Positions 1-12,712 of a DNA stretch of 64,000 nucleotides are shown piece by piece. The position numbers and the translations under genes are program-made. This DNA is from Phoenix dactylifera. Its lineage: Eukaryota > Streptophyta > Magnoliopsida > Arecales > Arecaceae. Each line of letters begins with the position of its first letter. Position 1 is the stretch's first letter. Under the pieces are notes generated by a model. That model did not search any database and was not told the origin of the DNA. It saw only the letters and a list, made by a program, of their open reading frames with translations. The stretch covers positions 23,438,899 through 23,502,898 of the forward strand of contig NC_052394.1 in assembly GCF_009389715.1 (NCBI RefSeq), read 5' to 3'.

Positions 1-1080
1 CTCGGAATAACATCAAGTAAACCATCTTCTTGCAATCCGTCAATTTGAAAAGAAATAGAAGAAATACTTATTTTAACCTCCATTCCTGCCTACTTTTATC
101 ACACAAAAAACTCTCTCATCACCATATGTTAATAGATACTTCCATCTTTAGTAAATAAGTCTATTTGGCTTGCTTCTTGATCGCTTCAAAGATAGTAAAT
201 ATAAATAAAACATCATCTAAAAGAAAAGGCATACATACTGTAAGTAGAATACCGAATTCCTATTTTTTTTCATGTGTATTGTTGTGCCATAAACTAACCT
301 TCAATTTAGATGAAAAAGTCTTTCAATAGACTCTCATCTTTTCTACGTTAATTCCTCCCTTTTTATGTCTATGATCATATTATTGCAAAAATTTTAGTGC
401 AGTCACCTTCCAAAATATAAAGAGAAGAGGAGAAAATAAAACGCCAATATTTCTATATTTAACCAGAATATGTTTTCAATTTAGACCGACCTAGAAAGAC
501 CAGTTCCTATCTTTCTATGTGTATGATCATTGTCAGAGTTTAATGCAGCAAGGAGAGGAAACATAAAGAATGAAAAATGAAAGGTGGCACATCTCCTTCG
601 ACTTCGGAAAAGAATATTTTCATATTTAACTAAGACATATTTTTAATTTATGTTTTACTCTCCAACAAGAAAGAAAGTACGCAAGAAATTATATTTATAT
701 TAGTTCTTGCTCATTTCGTAAAGAAAAATAAGAGTACATGAGCAAGAAATTTAGAGAGTGATTCATTGATTTTTTTTCATGGATGACAACAAATCCATGA
801 ATTATTCACCTACCACTATTTGTACATGAATAGGTTCATACTTTCAATGCGTATTATTACTAATTCAGTTGTTTCCCATGCGCCGTGCATGGGCGGCACA
901 CTGCCGTTGTATGACGTGACTCGCCGTTAGGGGAACAGCGAACTCTCTCTCCTCTCAGCGTCACCGACTAAGAGACGACCGTTAAGGAGGAGAGATTAAA
1001 AAAATAGAAAGGAGATGGAATAGAGATTATCGTCGTTATTAAATGAGTAAACCAGGATTAGTTCTAAAACTCGGCAGGTG
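1..1080. other. AT-rich intergenic DNA upstream of the GDP-mannose pyrophosphorylase gene
   Basis: I see no coding region here. The stretch is AT-rich, with several short homopolymer runs, and becomes GC-richer after about 880. Its last 200 bases probably belong to the promoter of the gene that starts at 2993. No repeat family was recognised. Confidence 0.5.
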
Positions 1081-1082
1081 GC

Positions 1083-1277
1083 TATATATGAAGAGCAGCG
1101 GGATCTCCCTCCGGGATTCGCTTTCTGAAACTTCTTGCGAGCCTGAGCACGGAGCTGCTCTCCCTTTTCTTTTTTTTTTCCCTTTTTCTCGCTCGAAGGG
1201 TGTATAGAAGATAAGGAGGCAGGGATTGGAACTCGCCGGGATTCGCGTCCTCTAGTCGGAATCTGACCAAAATCTTG
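1083..1277 (+). promoter_or_regulatory. Putative TATA box and non-coding first exon of the GDP-mannose pyrophosphorylase gene
   Basis: A TATATAT motif at 1083-1089 is followed by about 165 bases that could be a 5' leader. They end at 1277 in front of a consensus splice donor (GTAAGA). The start codon is 1.7 kb further on, and an acceptor-like pyrimidine tract with CAG lies at about 2918. A leader intron is therefore plausible, but this is inference from motifs only. Confidence 0.3.
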
Positions 1278-2992
1278 GTAAGATTCGACAAGCTTCTCCA
1301 TTTAAATCTTTCCCCCTTTTTTTTTTCCTTGCTAGATTTATGTAGCAGGTAGTGATCTCATCCTCTTAAAGTTTCCGGTCTTCCGACATCTGGAGGCGTC
1401 TTCCTGTCTCGGTCCGGGCCCTTCGAGTTGGATCTCCGGGTGGATGCGGCAATGTGGCCTGGGAGTTGTTCGATTATTCGAGGAAAATGATTAAAGTTTT
1501 AATCTTTATGCTTCTGTTGTTCGACTAGGGTTTCCACACCTGTTAGGAAGCTTTTTTTTATAATAATAATAATAATTTAAGTGTTTTTTCATATAATTTT
1601 GATGAACTTGCCTTTTTTTTTTAAAAAAAAAAACTACCCAAAAATTTACAATCTTGAGAATTTTGTTTACCTTTATGTGCTTCAGTTGAATACTAGCCAA
1701 CTTACTTGACTTATAGAGCTTATTTGCGTCTCTACTACAAAAAAGTCCATTTTGGAGCTCCTTTTAAGTGCCAGTTTTTTTTTTTTTTTTTTAATAGATT
1801 TGGTGAAATCTGCTCTTTTCCCGCCCTTTCTTTTATGATCTTTTGATTTAGTTGAATATCAACCGTATTTTTCTCCACTTAGAGTCTCTAGTTTCTGATT
1901 TCCAACAGCTAAGATGATTTCATTCTATTATAACAAAGTCTCTTCTCAGTTCCTTTCTCTAGGTCTGATTGCAAATACATGATTTCATTCTGTTACCCTA
2001 CTCTTGTCTTATGCTATTCCTTTTTTTTTTCTTGTAAATCTTTTCTGCATTGTTGAGTTCTTCCCCTTCTCTTCATCTTGCTAGAATTATGCTTAGGATA
2101 TTAACCGAGATTCTTTTAGAATTTTGACCCAATCATTAGAGTACTGAATTATGAATATCAAAGAAATAACTCTAAATGATTACAATCCATTTCCTTTCTT
2201 CCTTTCAAGGAAAGCATAATTACAACATGATTCGTAGTCTTTTGAAAGGATTCTGGAGGACTTTCCTTTCTGTTATGCATACTTCTTAGGAATAGCCAAC
2301 AAAAGAGAATTCATAAGACCAACCCTATAATAAAGCTTTATGCTTCAGGTTGTGGTTGTGCTTCACTTCAAAGAGTTGAAAGAAACAATTGTTTTCTCAA
2401 AGAAAAAAAAAGGCTCTAATAAGAGTTAAAATGAAGTATCTTTTACCAGTGGCTTAATTTGTTTATTGGGAACTTCAATGGTTCGGCTTTCTTGCATTGA
2501 TGAATGCAGCCTGTGATCAAAAAAAGGAAACAACACAAGAAAAACAGGACCATTGAAAACACAAAGGGCGAGATCATATTAGCTGGAATTTGGAGCTTCA
2601 TTCCAAGTAGAACGTAACGACAGTTTTCACCTAAACCCTACCGATTTTTATGCTTCGAGCGACACCTGCACAATCTTTTTTCTTTCCACACTGCCCGACC
2701 GCAGATTTCAGTTCCTGTGGTTTCTTCCTTGCATGTCAAGACACTATGATCTTGTCGCTTTCTTGGTGCTTGGAAGGAATTTTTCTGAGCGGAGTGGATG
2801 CCAGGCTGGTCACATCAATAGCTTTTCAGAGTCCTTTATGAACAAAGTGGCAATCACTCTCCATTCACAGATGCAAATATAGAGTTCCATAAAGTAGAAT
2901 ACTGTGACTTCTTCTCAGGTTTCAGGTTTGGTTTGCTTCGTGGTATTGATTTCTACCATTTAATCAAAAGGGGAAGAAGGGAGCAGCCAACA

Positions 2993-5123
2993 ATGAAGGC
3001 ACTCATCCTTGTTGGAGGTTTTGGTACCCGATTGCGGCCTTTGACACTCAGTGTCCCAAAGCCTCTCGTTGATTTTGCCAACAAGCCCATGATCCTGCAT
3101 CAGGTATATGTTTTCTGTAGTTATGATGTTGTTAGAGTAAATAAGAGGAAGAGTAATTCTCATTAAGGTAAAAAACTGTTTTTTCATGTATAGTTGATGT
3201 CTGGTCTTAGAACGTAATCTAATTTTAGCATGTTGTACCTTTATTTGTGTGTATCGAGCCAGTTAAATGAATGTAAGAATAGTTTTTGGAAAGATGAAGA
3301 ATGCTACAATTCTTTCTGCATATATCATTTAATTCACTTTGTGACTCTTGCTTCTTAATTCTAAATCAGATTAAAGGATTGTCACTTTAGAGATTGCATT
3401 ATACCTTTGAATGTCAAGAATTGGCCCCAGTTGTGGTATCAACTAGATAAGTCTTTATGGCCAGATCTTCTTTTTGCTACTTCAATTCCATTTTTGCCTA
3501 ATTTTAGTAATTCATCTAACCTTTATAAGGCATGCCTCGGTAGGTCCATGTCCATAATTTATTTTGGATCAAAGCACTTTTATATTGTTGTAGATCTCTC
3601 ACAACAATCATCAGTTAAGATTTTTTTTCTTCTTTTTTTTTTTATCGAGAATCAAGTGCATTTTTGTCAAGTATATTGATCTCTATGGTTAGGTCTTTCT
3701 TTCTGTAACTTTAACTAATTTTTTGGGCTAACATCAACCATAAGGGGATACTTTGGTAGATACATCTCTATAGATTCTTTTCAGATCGAATCACCTTGGT
3801 CTTGTTGATCTGTTATTTTTTCTGGCAGAAGGAAAGATAAGCTATCCTTATAGATTTTATGCAGTCATAGTGTTAGTCTGAACCAATATTCTTAGTTGTT
3901 TGGATATAACGCCGGAATCCACATTCAAATTCTTCATTGTAACCAATGGTTTATAACACCTATGATCAGATTGAAGCTTTGAAAGAGGTTGGAGTGACAG
4001 AAGTTGTTTTGGCCATCAATTATCAACCAGAGGTAAAAGCATGGACCTGTTATCTATATCTACCAGTCCTCTATACTATTTAGCGGGCTGTCTTGCAATT
4101 AAGTTTCTGCATGCCCTAATCTGAGGTCTCTGTATTCAGGTAATGCTCAACTTTTTAAAGGATTTTGAGAGCAAGCTTGATATCAAGATTACCTGCTCCC
4201 AAGAGACAGAGCCATTAGGAACAGCTGGTCCCCTGGCTCTAGCCAGAGACAAGCTAATAGATGGTTCTGGGGAACCCTTCTTTGTCCTCAACAGTGATGT
4301 CATCAGTGAATATCCATTTGCTGAGCTGATTAAGTTCCACAAAGCGCATGGCGGAGAGGCTACAATTATGGTAACCAAGGTATAAACCAAGTCTTGGCAA
4401 TTATTTCCTGTAACATTTGTTTTATTTGCAGCCTGACCTTTTATCTGATAGGTTGATGAGCCATCCAAGTACGGTGTTGTGGTTATGGAGGAGGAAACTG
4501 GAAAGGTTGATAGATTTGTAGAGAAGCCAAAAATATTTGTGGGCAACAAGATCAATGCCGGGATCTACTTGTTGAATCCGTCTGTCTTAGACCGCATTGA
4601 ACTGAAGCCCACCTCAATCGAGAAAGAGGTTTTCCCAAAAATTGCAGCAGATCAAAAGCTCTATGCCATGGTCCTGCCTGGTTTCTGGATGGATATAGGA
4701 CAGCCAAGGGACTACATCACAGGCCTGAGGCTCTATCTGGATTCTCTTCGCAAGAAATCTCCCTATAAACTAGCTGTTGGCCCACACATTGTGGGAAATG
4801 TTTTGGTGCATGAGAGTGCTGTGATCGGAGAGGGGTGCCTGATCGGACCAGATGTTGCGATTGGACCAGGGTGCGTTCTGGAGTCTGGAGTAAGGCTGTC
4901 AAGGAGCACGGTGATGCGAGGAGTTCGGATTAAAAAGCACGCATGCATCTCTAGCAGCATTATTGGGTGGCATTGCACTGTCGGACGGTGGGCACGGGTT
5001 GAAAACATGACTATCCTTGGGGAGGATGTGCACGTCTGCGATGAGATATACAGCAATGGAGGTGTCGTGCTCCCTCACAAAGAGATCAAATCAAGCATCC
5101 TAAAGCCTGAGATCGTCATGTGA
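2993..5123 (+). CDS. Mannose-1-phosphate guanylyltransferase (GDP-mannose pyrophosphorylase, VTC1/CYT1 type), complete, 4 exons, 361 aa
   Basis: Cytosolic enzyme that makes GDP-mannose from mannose-1-phosphate and GTP, for ascorbate synthesis, N-glycans, GPI anchors and mannan. Exons: 2993-3103, 3970-4032, 4140-4379, 4452-5123. All introns are GT-AG and all phase 0, and 1086 nt gives 361 residues, the usual length for plant enzymes. The N-terminus carries the nucleotidyltransferase signature [11 protein letters not shown] (residues 8-18), followed by [26 protein letters not shown] and [11 protein letters not shown] follow in family order. The last third is a left-handed beta-helix of hexapeptide repeats with many isoleucine, valine and glycine residues. 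The C-terminus SILKPEIVM is typical. The ATG at 2993 opens the signature directly. The reading frame extends upstream only from a non-ATG codon. Recognition is from memory of Arabidopsis CYT1/VTC1, and identity is very secure. Confidence 0.97.
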
Positions 5124-6996
5124 GCATGGAAAACTGGAGTGGTTTGGGTTGCAATTAGAGCTATAGTTGTGTTATGTTCCTGTTCTTTTCTTATTATTTC
5201 TGTCTCTAGCTGCAAGTGTATGGCTATTTTGCTGTCTGTCAGTTTATAAGCGTCTATGTATGCTTTGTTCCAGTGCTGGGCTCATGAAAGTTTGTAGTCT
5301 GGGTGTGTGGATATAAATTTCTCCATTGGACATGGAAAGTTAAAGAGTTTTATTCTGTGATAAAATCTTGCCTGTGGGTATTGTTTTATTTGTTGATCTT
5401 ATCCTCCTGCTTCAGGAGCAGTAACGTTGCAAGGTTGAGCATGATCAGTCGTCCTTACATTTGTTTTGGTTTTAATACCTTGTCCTCCTCCTAGGAGATA
5501 TGCAGTTAACTATGAACATGGTGGATAGGCGAGTAATACTTGCCTATTTCGTTTAGATCTCATTCATGGAATGTGATAACGAGGGTTGCGTAAGTATATT
5601 GATTTCAAACCATCAAAAATAGAAAGCCTTGGATCGGTCAATAAGGGTAGTCAGGTGAGATTTATATAATAGGTCTAAATTGATGGAATATTAAGACATT
5701 TTGTTGATGTTGTCCCAAGTTGCGACTTACTTCTGGCCATGACTTGCATCATTACTGGCCAAATGAAAAGCAACCTCCTATTCCGATTCAGAGCGATTAC
5801 GGCTGACTTCCTGGCTACAATTGCGGACAGTTGGAGTTCCTTTTAATCTCCTGTAAGTCTTCTAATTAAACAATGCGACCGCGAGCTTTGGTCAAGTTAG
5901 AATTGTAGAGATTGCAAGCAAGTACAGTGACTTCTAATCCAAATCTTCGGAAGCTGACCGCTGTATCTTTGTGAGGGTAAAGGAAATGGATTCAACGTAA
6001 TTGAGAGCCTGATTTCAGGCAAAAGGAAATGGTATATCGCAGCATCTGGAACAGTCAGGAGCGTCTCTTCCACAACCCAAGTTGTAGGAAATTTATTCAA
6101 CATAGAAGTATGGAATAATTTAATAGTCTAAAGAGAATATCTAAACAAGACCAGGGTTGTAGAGGGTAAGAGTTTAAAGACCGTAGGAATTCATAATATC
6201 TGTCCATCTTATGTACTTCAGCATACTTCAAAAACATATCTACATGTGAATAAAGAATCTCATGACTAAAAGAACCTCATCTTATCATGCATTCATCAGG
6301 AAGTTCCTTTGGAATCAGGCATGGATTGTGCAAGATGCAGAGCGTCAATTCAGTGGCTTCAGCATTTGCCCAGCCTAAGCGGAGGAGGCTCGTGTGTTAC
6401 AGGAAATCAACCACAAAGGTACTGAAACGGGCATTTTCTCTCGTTATCATGATCATTTGGTTTTCAGAGTCTGTTCTTGCAGCTCCCCCTCTTTCATGCT
6501 TTACATCCTGAGTCCATTAAAAACCTTACAAGATGAGCTATGATGATGCATAATACCACGGTGTGTGGAGGCAACTAAATCGGCCTATCCATAGAATGCC
6601 ATAGAATGCTACACTATCAAGGACTCCACCTAAGCCTCTTAATCAGCAAACTGACTGACTCATTAACATAGGAAGCTATTAGTACAGCAAAAACTGAAAC
6701 AAAATAACAAATAAAAGAAAAGAGAAAAAGGAAACTCATTTTTGCCTGCTTCCATAGCCAGCACTGTCATCAACTATCGCAGCAGATGCAGAAAAAAGCT
6801 GGCCAGGCTAGATTGTAAAGCATTACATGAGCTAGAACTTTATAATACAGGTAAAGTATACAACAAACATGTTCTGGTAACTTGGGAAGTGACTTGCAGC
6901 TCAAAGCTCAGCACCATTTTCTTAAATTATGGTGAATTTCGTTTCTTTTTTAACAGTAATTAATATCACAAAAAAGAGAGATTCATACAAGACCCG
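5124..6996. other. Convergent intergenic region with the 3' UTRs of the flanking genes
   Basis: This region separates the stop codon of the + strand GDP-mannose pyrophosphorylase gene from the stop codon of the - strand CASP-like gene. The first 350 bases and the last 250 bases are probably 3' UTR. No coding region, RNA gene or repeat could be supported in the rest. Short open frames around 5900-6100 and 6290-6510 show no recognisable protein. Confidence 0.5.
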
Positions 6997-9900
6997 TCAA
7001 GCTGATGCCAGGAGCCAAAACATCACTAGGGAAGATACGGCAATTAGCAGCCATGTAAGAAAAGCCAATGCAATGGAGATTTCAAACTTGCCACATGAGA
7101 ATTGAAGAATTATTCTGCAGAAGTCTGAATCTCTTGCAAAGAGAACTGTTATAGCCGCTGAAGAGCATGCCGCCGCAAGTGACAGGATTGCTGTTACCTG
7201 AATTAGGTAGGATAACTTGCCTCAGTGACACAGAAATATGAAAAGGAAGTCCTGTATGAGCTCAGTTTTCAACATCCCTAGGTATGAACAACACTTGACG
7301 AGATGTCAAGTAGAGTGGTAAGAGCATGAGGTAAATGACTACATCACAGAAACAGCAGCATGAGATAATGGATTCAGCGCACGGTTCATTCTATGATTCA
7401 TTTGAGTAATTAACATGGCAATGGCATTTACCACGTTGCTTGCTTTCTGCTCACAATTATAATCACAGTACTCAAGATTTTGCTATTTTGGTGATGTTTT
7501 TTCTATAGCATGCCCGCAGGAATAATTCAGCTGAAACTCCTTAACAATTAATTACGGAATTGGAAATTGATTAGAAAAAATTAACTGACAAAGAAGAAGA
7601 AAAAAATGAAGATTGGATCAACTGTGTTTTCATGAAGCTATGAAATGGAGATCATACAAAAGTTTCAGATAGAATCAGTTCTTGTTCATATGCAACAACA
7701 TCCAAAACAATGCACACAAACTTGACCAGATGAGACAAAGTGATAACTCTAACAAGATTGCAACTTTGATTTGTGACTTAGGTCTAGCGAAAATACAAAT
7801 ATAACCATGGCACAATGCCTCAGCTTAGAAATGAATGGTACCCGAAATGAGTTGAATACTTTCATATTACCCAATTATGTTAGATGTATAAGATTAATTT
7901 ATGTACCCTCACCATGAATACAGTCCCTTGTTAATCAAACATAAACAAGCATAACTTCTCGTCTTTTCTTTTCACATTCAATTTTCACAACACAAATTAC
8001 ATGTGACGAAATGTGGATAGATTCACAGAATTTCCTATGGGCTTTTTGAAGAAGTCTTGACTTCAATTCAGTTAAGGGGGTTAAGAAAAAAACATAGTTC
8101 CAGATCCTAGCTACAAAAACTGCTTTCATCAAATGTTTTCTTGGTAATCTGAATTAGTTCCTTAGACTGCAAACCTTAATATCCCATAAAGGTGGACCAG
8201 AGGCAACTTGATGTTTAATTACTTCCCTAAAATATGCAGATGGAAAGGGAGTATTGACATGTCGCATGGTACACAAAAGTCATCATGTCATACCATAGAA
8301 AGCAGAAACATCACAGAGATTCTTGTAAACTTAGTGAGTACAACAGTGAAACAATAGTAAGCTTGCAGAGCTTCTCTCTCTAAGTCATAGAAACATGCAT
8401 TATTTGAGCAAATGATTGCATTCAGAATGTCCTGAAATATTCTGTCAAAGAGTTCCAAAATCCCATTTTACTTTCATTTAATAAATGAAATTATACCAAA
8501 CATCGAGCAGTGTAACTTGAAACAAACATGGGTAAAAAAAACATCGGACAGCAGATATGGCACCGTGACTTTGTTCATCAGCTGGATCTAAAGAAAACAA
8601 ATATTTTAAAGAGAAGCAGGTGATGGTGATGTTATTTATAAAGGGTTCCATGACTTATGTCCTATAAGCAGGTCCACCAAGCATTTCCCGTCAGACAAGT
8701 TTCAATTGTATTTGAGTATGAACTTGCCATAAATGAAGCGAAAAACCTCAGCTGCCTTACATAAGGATTATGTTCGTCTGCTAGAGGGATTGATGTATCA
8801 TTTATGCATGCAAAGAGAATATTAAATTCTAAGAACTGATCAAGTCATCTAATTGTGACATGTAACTAAAACAGAGTAAAGGGATGAAACATTACCCAGT
8901 CACCGACCAAGAACAAGCTTACTAACATAGGATTATGCAGATCTCTTTTAATCTTTAAGGCATAGATATCAACACATGCAAGTCCCAAGCTCCATAATGC
9001 TTGTAGTCCCATAGAAGAAATCAAATAGCTGAATCCAAAGGCATTACCAACAATTCAGTCCAATGAAAAAGTCAATATCATCAGAACAGTATGTTGAATA
9101 TGCTAGACAAGCTTTACAAAGCATAATCTGCAAAATCGTTTTCTTTCATGAACTTATCATTTCAGAATCATAAAATATGATTGCACAATACTGACCTAGG
9201 TATATCAGGGAGTAAACTTTCCTTTTATTATACTCTGCTGGTTAATTAGCTAAAAGTACTAGCTAGAAACAAACAATCCATGTGCTGACTGTTTTGAACA
9301 AGTTCGATGCTGTTTATTCTCGTTGATTATTTAAGACCGAGCATAAGATTTTGGAGAAGTTCGAAGCCATTTACTATTGTCGACTATTTAAGTTTGGAGA
9401 TACATATGTGGAGATAATTTGTGGGTCAATAGCCAAAATAAAGTCGGTCCTGACTAGAGGATCGGAGCTTGTCATCGATGATCTGCATTATTCAATGTGA
9501 TCTACTATCTCTAAATTGTTTATTGCTAAAAATCATGCAATTTGGAGAGCACTAGCCTATGCAGCCATTGGTCAATATATATATATATTGTTCGTGTTAT
9601 TTAAATTGTCCATATTTACCATTGGATGTATAAGTGCTGCATAGGCTAAGAATCTCTAAATCACATGATTTTTTGATAGTAAATAATATAAAGATAGTAC
9701 ATAACATCGAATGGCTTGGATCATTAGTGCCTGGGCTCTCGATCATCTGGTCAGGACCAACCTTATTTGGATTGTTGTATAAGTGCCAACATATTAGCTC
9801 TATTTTTGTAATGTGTGCATGTTGGACAGTAATAGGCTACTTAACTGCCTCCCCGGGGGTTGCAATGCCTAATATGTTGCCATCATTTGCAAAAGTTTTA

Positions 9901-10380
9901 CTTTTTAACTCAAAAACTTAACCACAAGACTATTATGTCGTTAGGTCCCCGCCTAGAAACCCCCTCTACCACTAACTGGACATCTACAGCCATCCCGATA
10001 TATAAGAGCGCTTAACGATAAACAATCAGCTTGATATCTCAACAAAAAGAAGTCACAGGCTAAATCAAAGAGGCATAAAGGTACGGCAATAAATATGTAA
10101 CTTTATGAGATTAAACTAAAGTATCAAATATAAGAAAATTAGAGTTAGAATTAAGCATCTGAGTTGCCAAATCACTCAATTCGATATTAGATGAACACTA
10201 TAGTTTAAGGGCTACCATATTAAAAAGGGACCTTGGGATTGGGTCATACCAGAAGGCGGTGTAGTTGGAGAACCCTAGAGCGGAGACCATGAACCCAATC
10301 GAAGCACCGGCGAAGGCACACTGCCCGATCCTCAGCAGCAGCCCGCTCCAAGTGCCTGGGCTCCCCACCACCACCTTCAT
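6997..10380 (-). CDS. CASP-like protein, 5B type, complete, 3 exons, 154 aa
   Basis: Four-helix plasma-membrane protein of the CASP-like (MARVEL-related) family, whose founding members scaffold the Casparian strip. Most 5B members have no known specific role. Exons in gene order: 10380-10250, 9028-8896, 7197-6997. The phases close (131+133+201 = 465 nt). Exon 1 gives [20 protein letters not shown], the characteristic N-terminus. Exon 2 continues [21 protein letters not shown] and ends at GDW. Exon 3 starts [14 protein letters not shown] and ends FWLLASA. Hydrophobic segments lie near residues 12-36, 46-64, 80-104 and 128-150. The 154-aa length fits the subgroup. Only exon 1 shows up as an open frame of note; exons 2 and 3 were found by following the family sequence across introns of 1.2 and 1.7 kb. 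Confidence 0.93.
9370..9830. repeat. Imperfect inverted-repeat (foldback, MITE-like) element in intron 1 of the CASP-like gene
   Basis: Two arms of about 170 bases face each other around an AT-rich centre near 9600. TAGCCTATGCAGC at 9553-9565 is matched by its reverse complement at 9636-9648. AAATCATG at 9531-9538 and GGTCCTGACTAG at 9446-9457 also have partners, in CATGATTT and CTGGTCAGGACC, at symmetric distances. Arm identity is roughly 70 percent by eye. The tips and target duplication were not found, so the borders are approximate. It could be an old MITE or a simple foldback. Confidence 0.55.
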
Positions 10381-10650
10381 CTCCTCCTCCTCCTCCTCCT
10401 CCTCGAAGAACCTGAGATTCCAACAAATGCCCTAGATTTCTTCAGACCGCCTCCCACTGCTGGATCTCCATACCAAAAATCCTCGCGGCTCTCCGCGCCC
10501 GATGGCCGATTCCACGCTACTTTCTCTCCGATTTCTTCTTGAAACCCCCGATCTCTCTTCGAATTCGAATGCAATCGGTCGATCGATGTGAGAATTCTCG
10601 AACACAAGGAAAGAAAAGCAAGGCTAATACAATGACCGCAACAAGTTTCT
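10381..10650 (-). promoter_or_regulatory. 5' leader and proximal promoter of the CASP-like gene, with a trinucleotide run next to the start codon
   Basis: On the - strand a purine run of GGA/GAG triplets (about eight units, 10381-10404) sits immediately before the start codon at 10380. The next 200 bases are moderately GC-rich, which suits a 5' leader. Open frames that overlap here begin at TTG, not ATG, so I do not call upstream ORFs. The transcription start was not located. Confidence 0.4.
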
Positions 10651-11650
10651 CCTCTCGATTAAAACCAATGTATAAAAAAAATTAATACTTTAGAAACCAG
10701 ACTGTTTATCCAACCGGAATAAAAAAAATTAATGTCGTCATCACCGGTTTGACCATCCATAAATCCGGACCCAACCGGAATAAGGACCGGGTCATCATCG
10801 CCGGCCATAAATAAATTTTATTAATATATATAATTATAAAAAATAAAAAATTATTAATTTTTTTCTGATAACTTTTGGTACTAAAATAGCACCTTATTAC
10901 AAACAATTCATGACATAAATTTAACAAAGAATGATATCCACATTAGAGAGAAATAGGATGGCGTGAGGAAAAAAAATGTCATGTAAATTAAAATATAAAT
11001 TTATTTTTTTTTGTTTTTGCTAAAGATAAATTTCAAAATTTCAAGTTTCAACAATATATCAATTTTTCCGGAACAATGCGGAGTAACTGGGAAATATAAG
11101 GCGGCAGGATATCCTAAAGGTGCATGAGAAGCTCGAAGAAGGACGTGCATCAGTGTCTAGGCATGCACGTTGCCACAGTATCCTTTGTACCCTCCCTTAA
11201 CTCACCAATAACAAGTTAAATGGCTTATTTGCGAATACTTCGCTTTCCCAATAAATAAATCTGGAGGGACGTTTTCTGTCCTCCTTTCTCCTCAAATAAT
11301 AATAATAATAATAATAATAATACCAATTTTTTGGGATAAAAGTGTGTGTATATATATATATAAAAGCATATATACATATTGGTGTACCCATTTAGTCTTA
11401 TAGAGGTTGTAGAACAGTTAAAACTTGGAATTCTTGGAGGAGGGGAAAGAGAGAGGAGGGGGAGGGAGGGAGAAGAAGAGGGAAAGAGAGCAAGATGCCA
11501 TAGGCTGATCCAGACCTTTTAGCTAGCAAGGGGAAGGAGAGCAGGAGAGGGGGTGGTTGATGCTCCGTGCTGGCTAATTATATAAAGCAAGGAAGAAAGA
11601 AAGCAGGATGCTGCTATCCTCCGACGAGTAAAGTTAAGAGATAGAGATAG

Positions 11651-11684
<34 letters not shown>

Positions 11685-11750
11685 AGCATGGGAGGGGATT
11701 TCAGCTTCTGTGCCCACAAGGCCACAAGCCAACCAGCGGGCTCGGGCGAG
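10651..11750. other. Intergenic DNA with microsatellites
   Basis: No gene was found. The stretch holds an (AAT)n run at about 11296-11322, a (TA)n run at about 11348-11362, purine-rich DNA at 11436-11490, and a (GATA)n tract running into (GA)n at about 11638-11688. A short motif CCAACCGGAATAA occurs twice, near 10710 and 10770. The purine-rich and GATA tracts lie directly before the reductase pseudogene. Confidence 0.6.
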
Positions 11751-12712
11751 GTAATTTGCTTGCTACCAAGAAGTTGGAGGATTTGCTTGCTATTGCACGA
11801 GTGCCTCCGGCTGACAACCAGATGGAATGCCACCCTGCAGGTTGGCAGCAAGCTAGGCTTCGCAAGTTATGTGAGTCGAAGAATGTTCACCTCTCTGTAA
11901 GTTATGCAACTTATTACTACTTACTATAAGCTCTTTTTATATGCTGACCAGTAACCTCACAATTCAATATTTGTCTGTGTGTTAAATTCTCAGGCATATT
12001 CCCCGCTGGGTTCACCTGGTAGGCTGGTACACCTAGCATAAAAGGAGGCAGCAATGTCCTTACGAATCCTGTTGGGACTACGGTTGCTGAGAAATTGGGC
12101 AAGACTACTCCTGCGCAAGTTGCACTACGATGGGGGCTTCAGATGGGCCAGAGTGTGCTTCCCAAGAGCACAAGAGAATCAAGGATAAAGGAAAATTTTG
12201 ACATATTTGACTGGTCTATTCCTGAGGAGTTGTTTGCCAAGTTCTCTGATATTGAACAGGCAAGTACCCATTTTGTGTTTGAAGTCCCATGCAACTAAAA
12301 TTATATTATTTGAGTTCTGATATCCAGCTGATCATATGCGCAATTTGAAACTAGAAGTAATAATAAAAAAAAGAACTACGTAGAGCAGTGCATTTTGTAA
12401 TTTTTTTTACTTCTTGTTACCTCTCGATATTGGTTTCGAGAAATCCAAAAGTGCAGAGGATGTATAATCCTTTAAAAAAAGATAAAAGGCAGTTGAATAT
12501 CACAAATTTGCATAATTGTAGCAATATAACATCGTAATATAGCCAACAACCGGCATTTTGACAGTCGATCAAACAATGGTGAACTAAAGTCAGACCGGTT
12601 ATTCTCTGAGAACATTTTATTGATTTCTGGTCCGCAAGTTGGTTGCTGCTTATTTCGTAACTAGGTTCTTAAGTTTTCTCAAAAGAGCAACATACTGATT
12701 ACCAGAATATAA
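11751..12712 (+). pseudogene. Truncated, unprocessed pseudogene copy of the AKR4C aldo-keto reductase gene
   Basis: This segment matches the intact reductase gene from inside its exon 5 (about 22017) to the middle of its intron 6 (about 22970), introns included, so it arose by DNA duplication and not retrotransposition. The exon 5 part (about 11751-11896) still reads [18 protein letters not shown] with one extra codon in CHPAGWQQ. The exon 6 part (about 11994-12257) begins AYSPLGSPG, then carries an insertion with an in-frame TAA near 12040, and later reads [20 protein letters not shown] and FAKFSDIEQ. Exons 1-4 and the last exon are absent. The unusual GC donor after the last exon part is kept (CAG|GCAAGT). 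It cannot encode the enzyme: the catalytic Asp, Tyr, Lys and His all lie in missing parts. Confidence 0.88.

Noticed and set aside
2933-2992. In-frame upstream extension of the GDP-mannose pyrophosphorylase frame
   Set aside because: The extension does not begin with ATG, and the family protein begins at MKALILVGG, which is the ATG at 2993.
10377-10607. Apparent upstream ORFs before the CASP-like start, one of which stops on the start codon
   Set aside because: The - strand codons at the ends of these frames are TTG, not ATG. The arginine and glycine runs come from the trinucleotide repeat.
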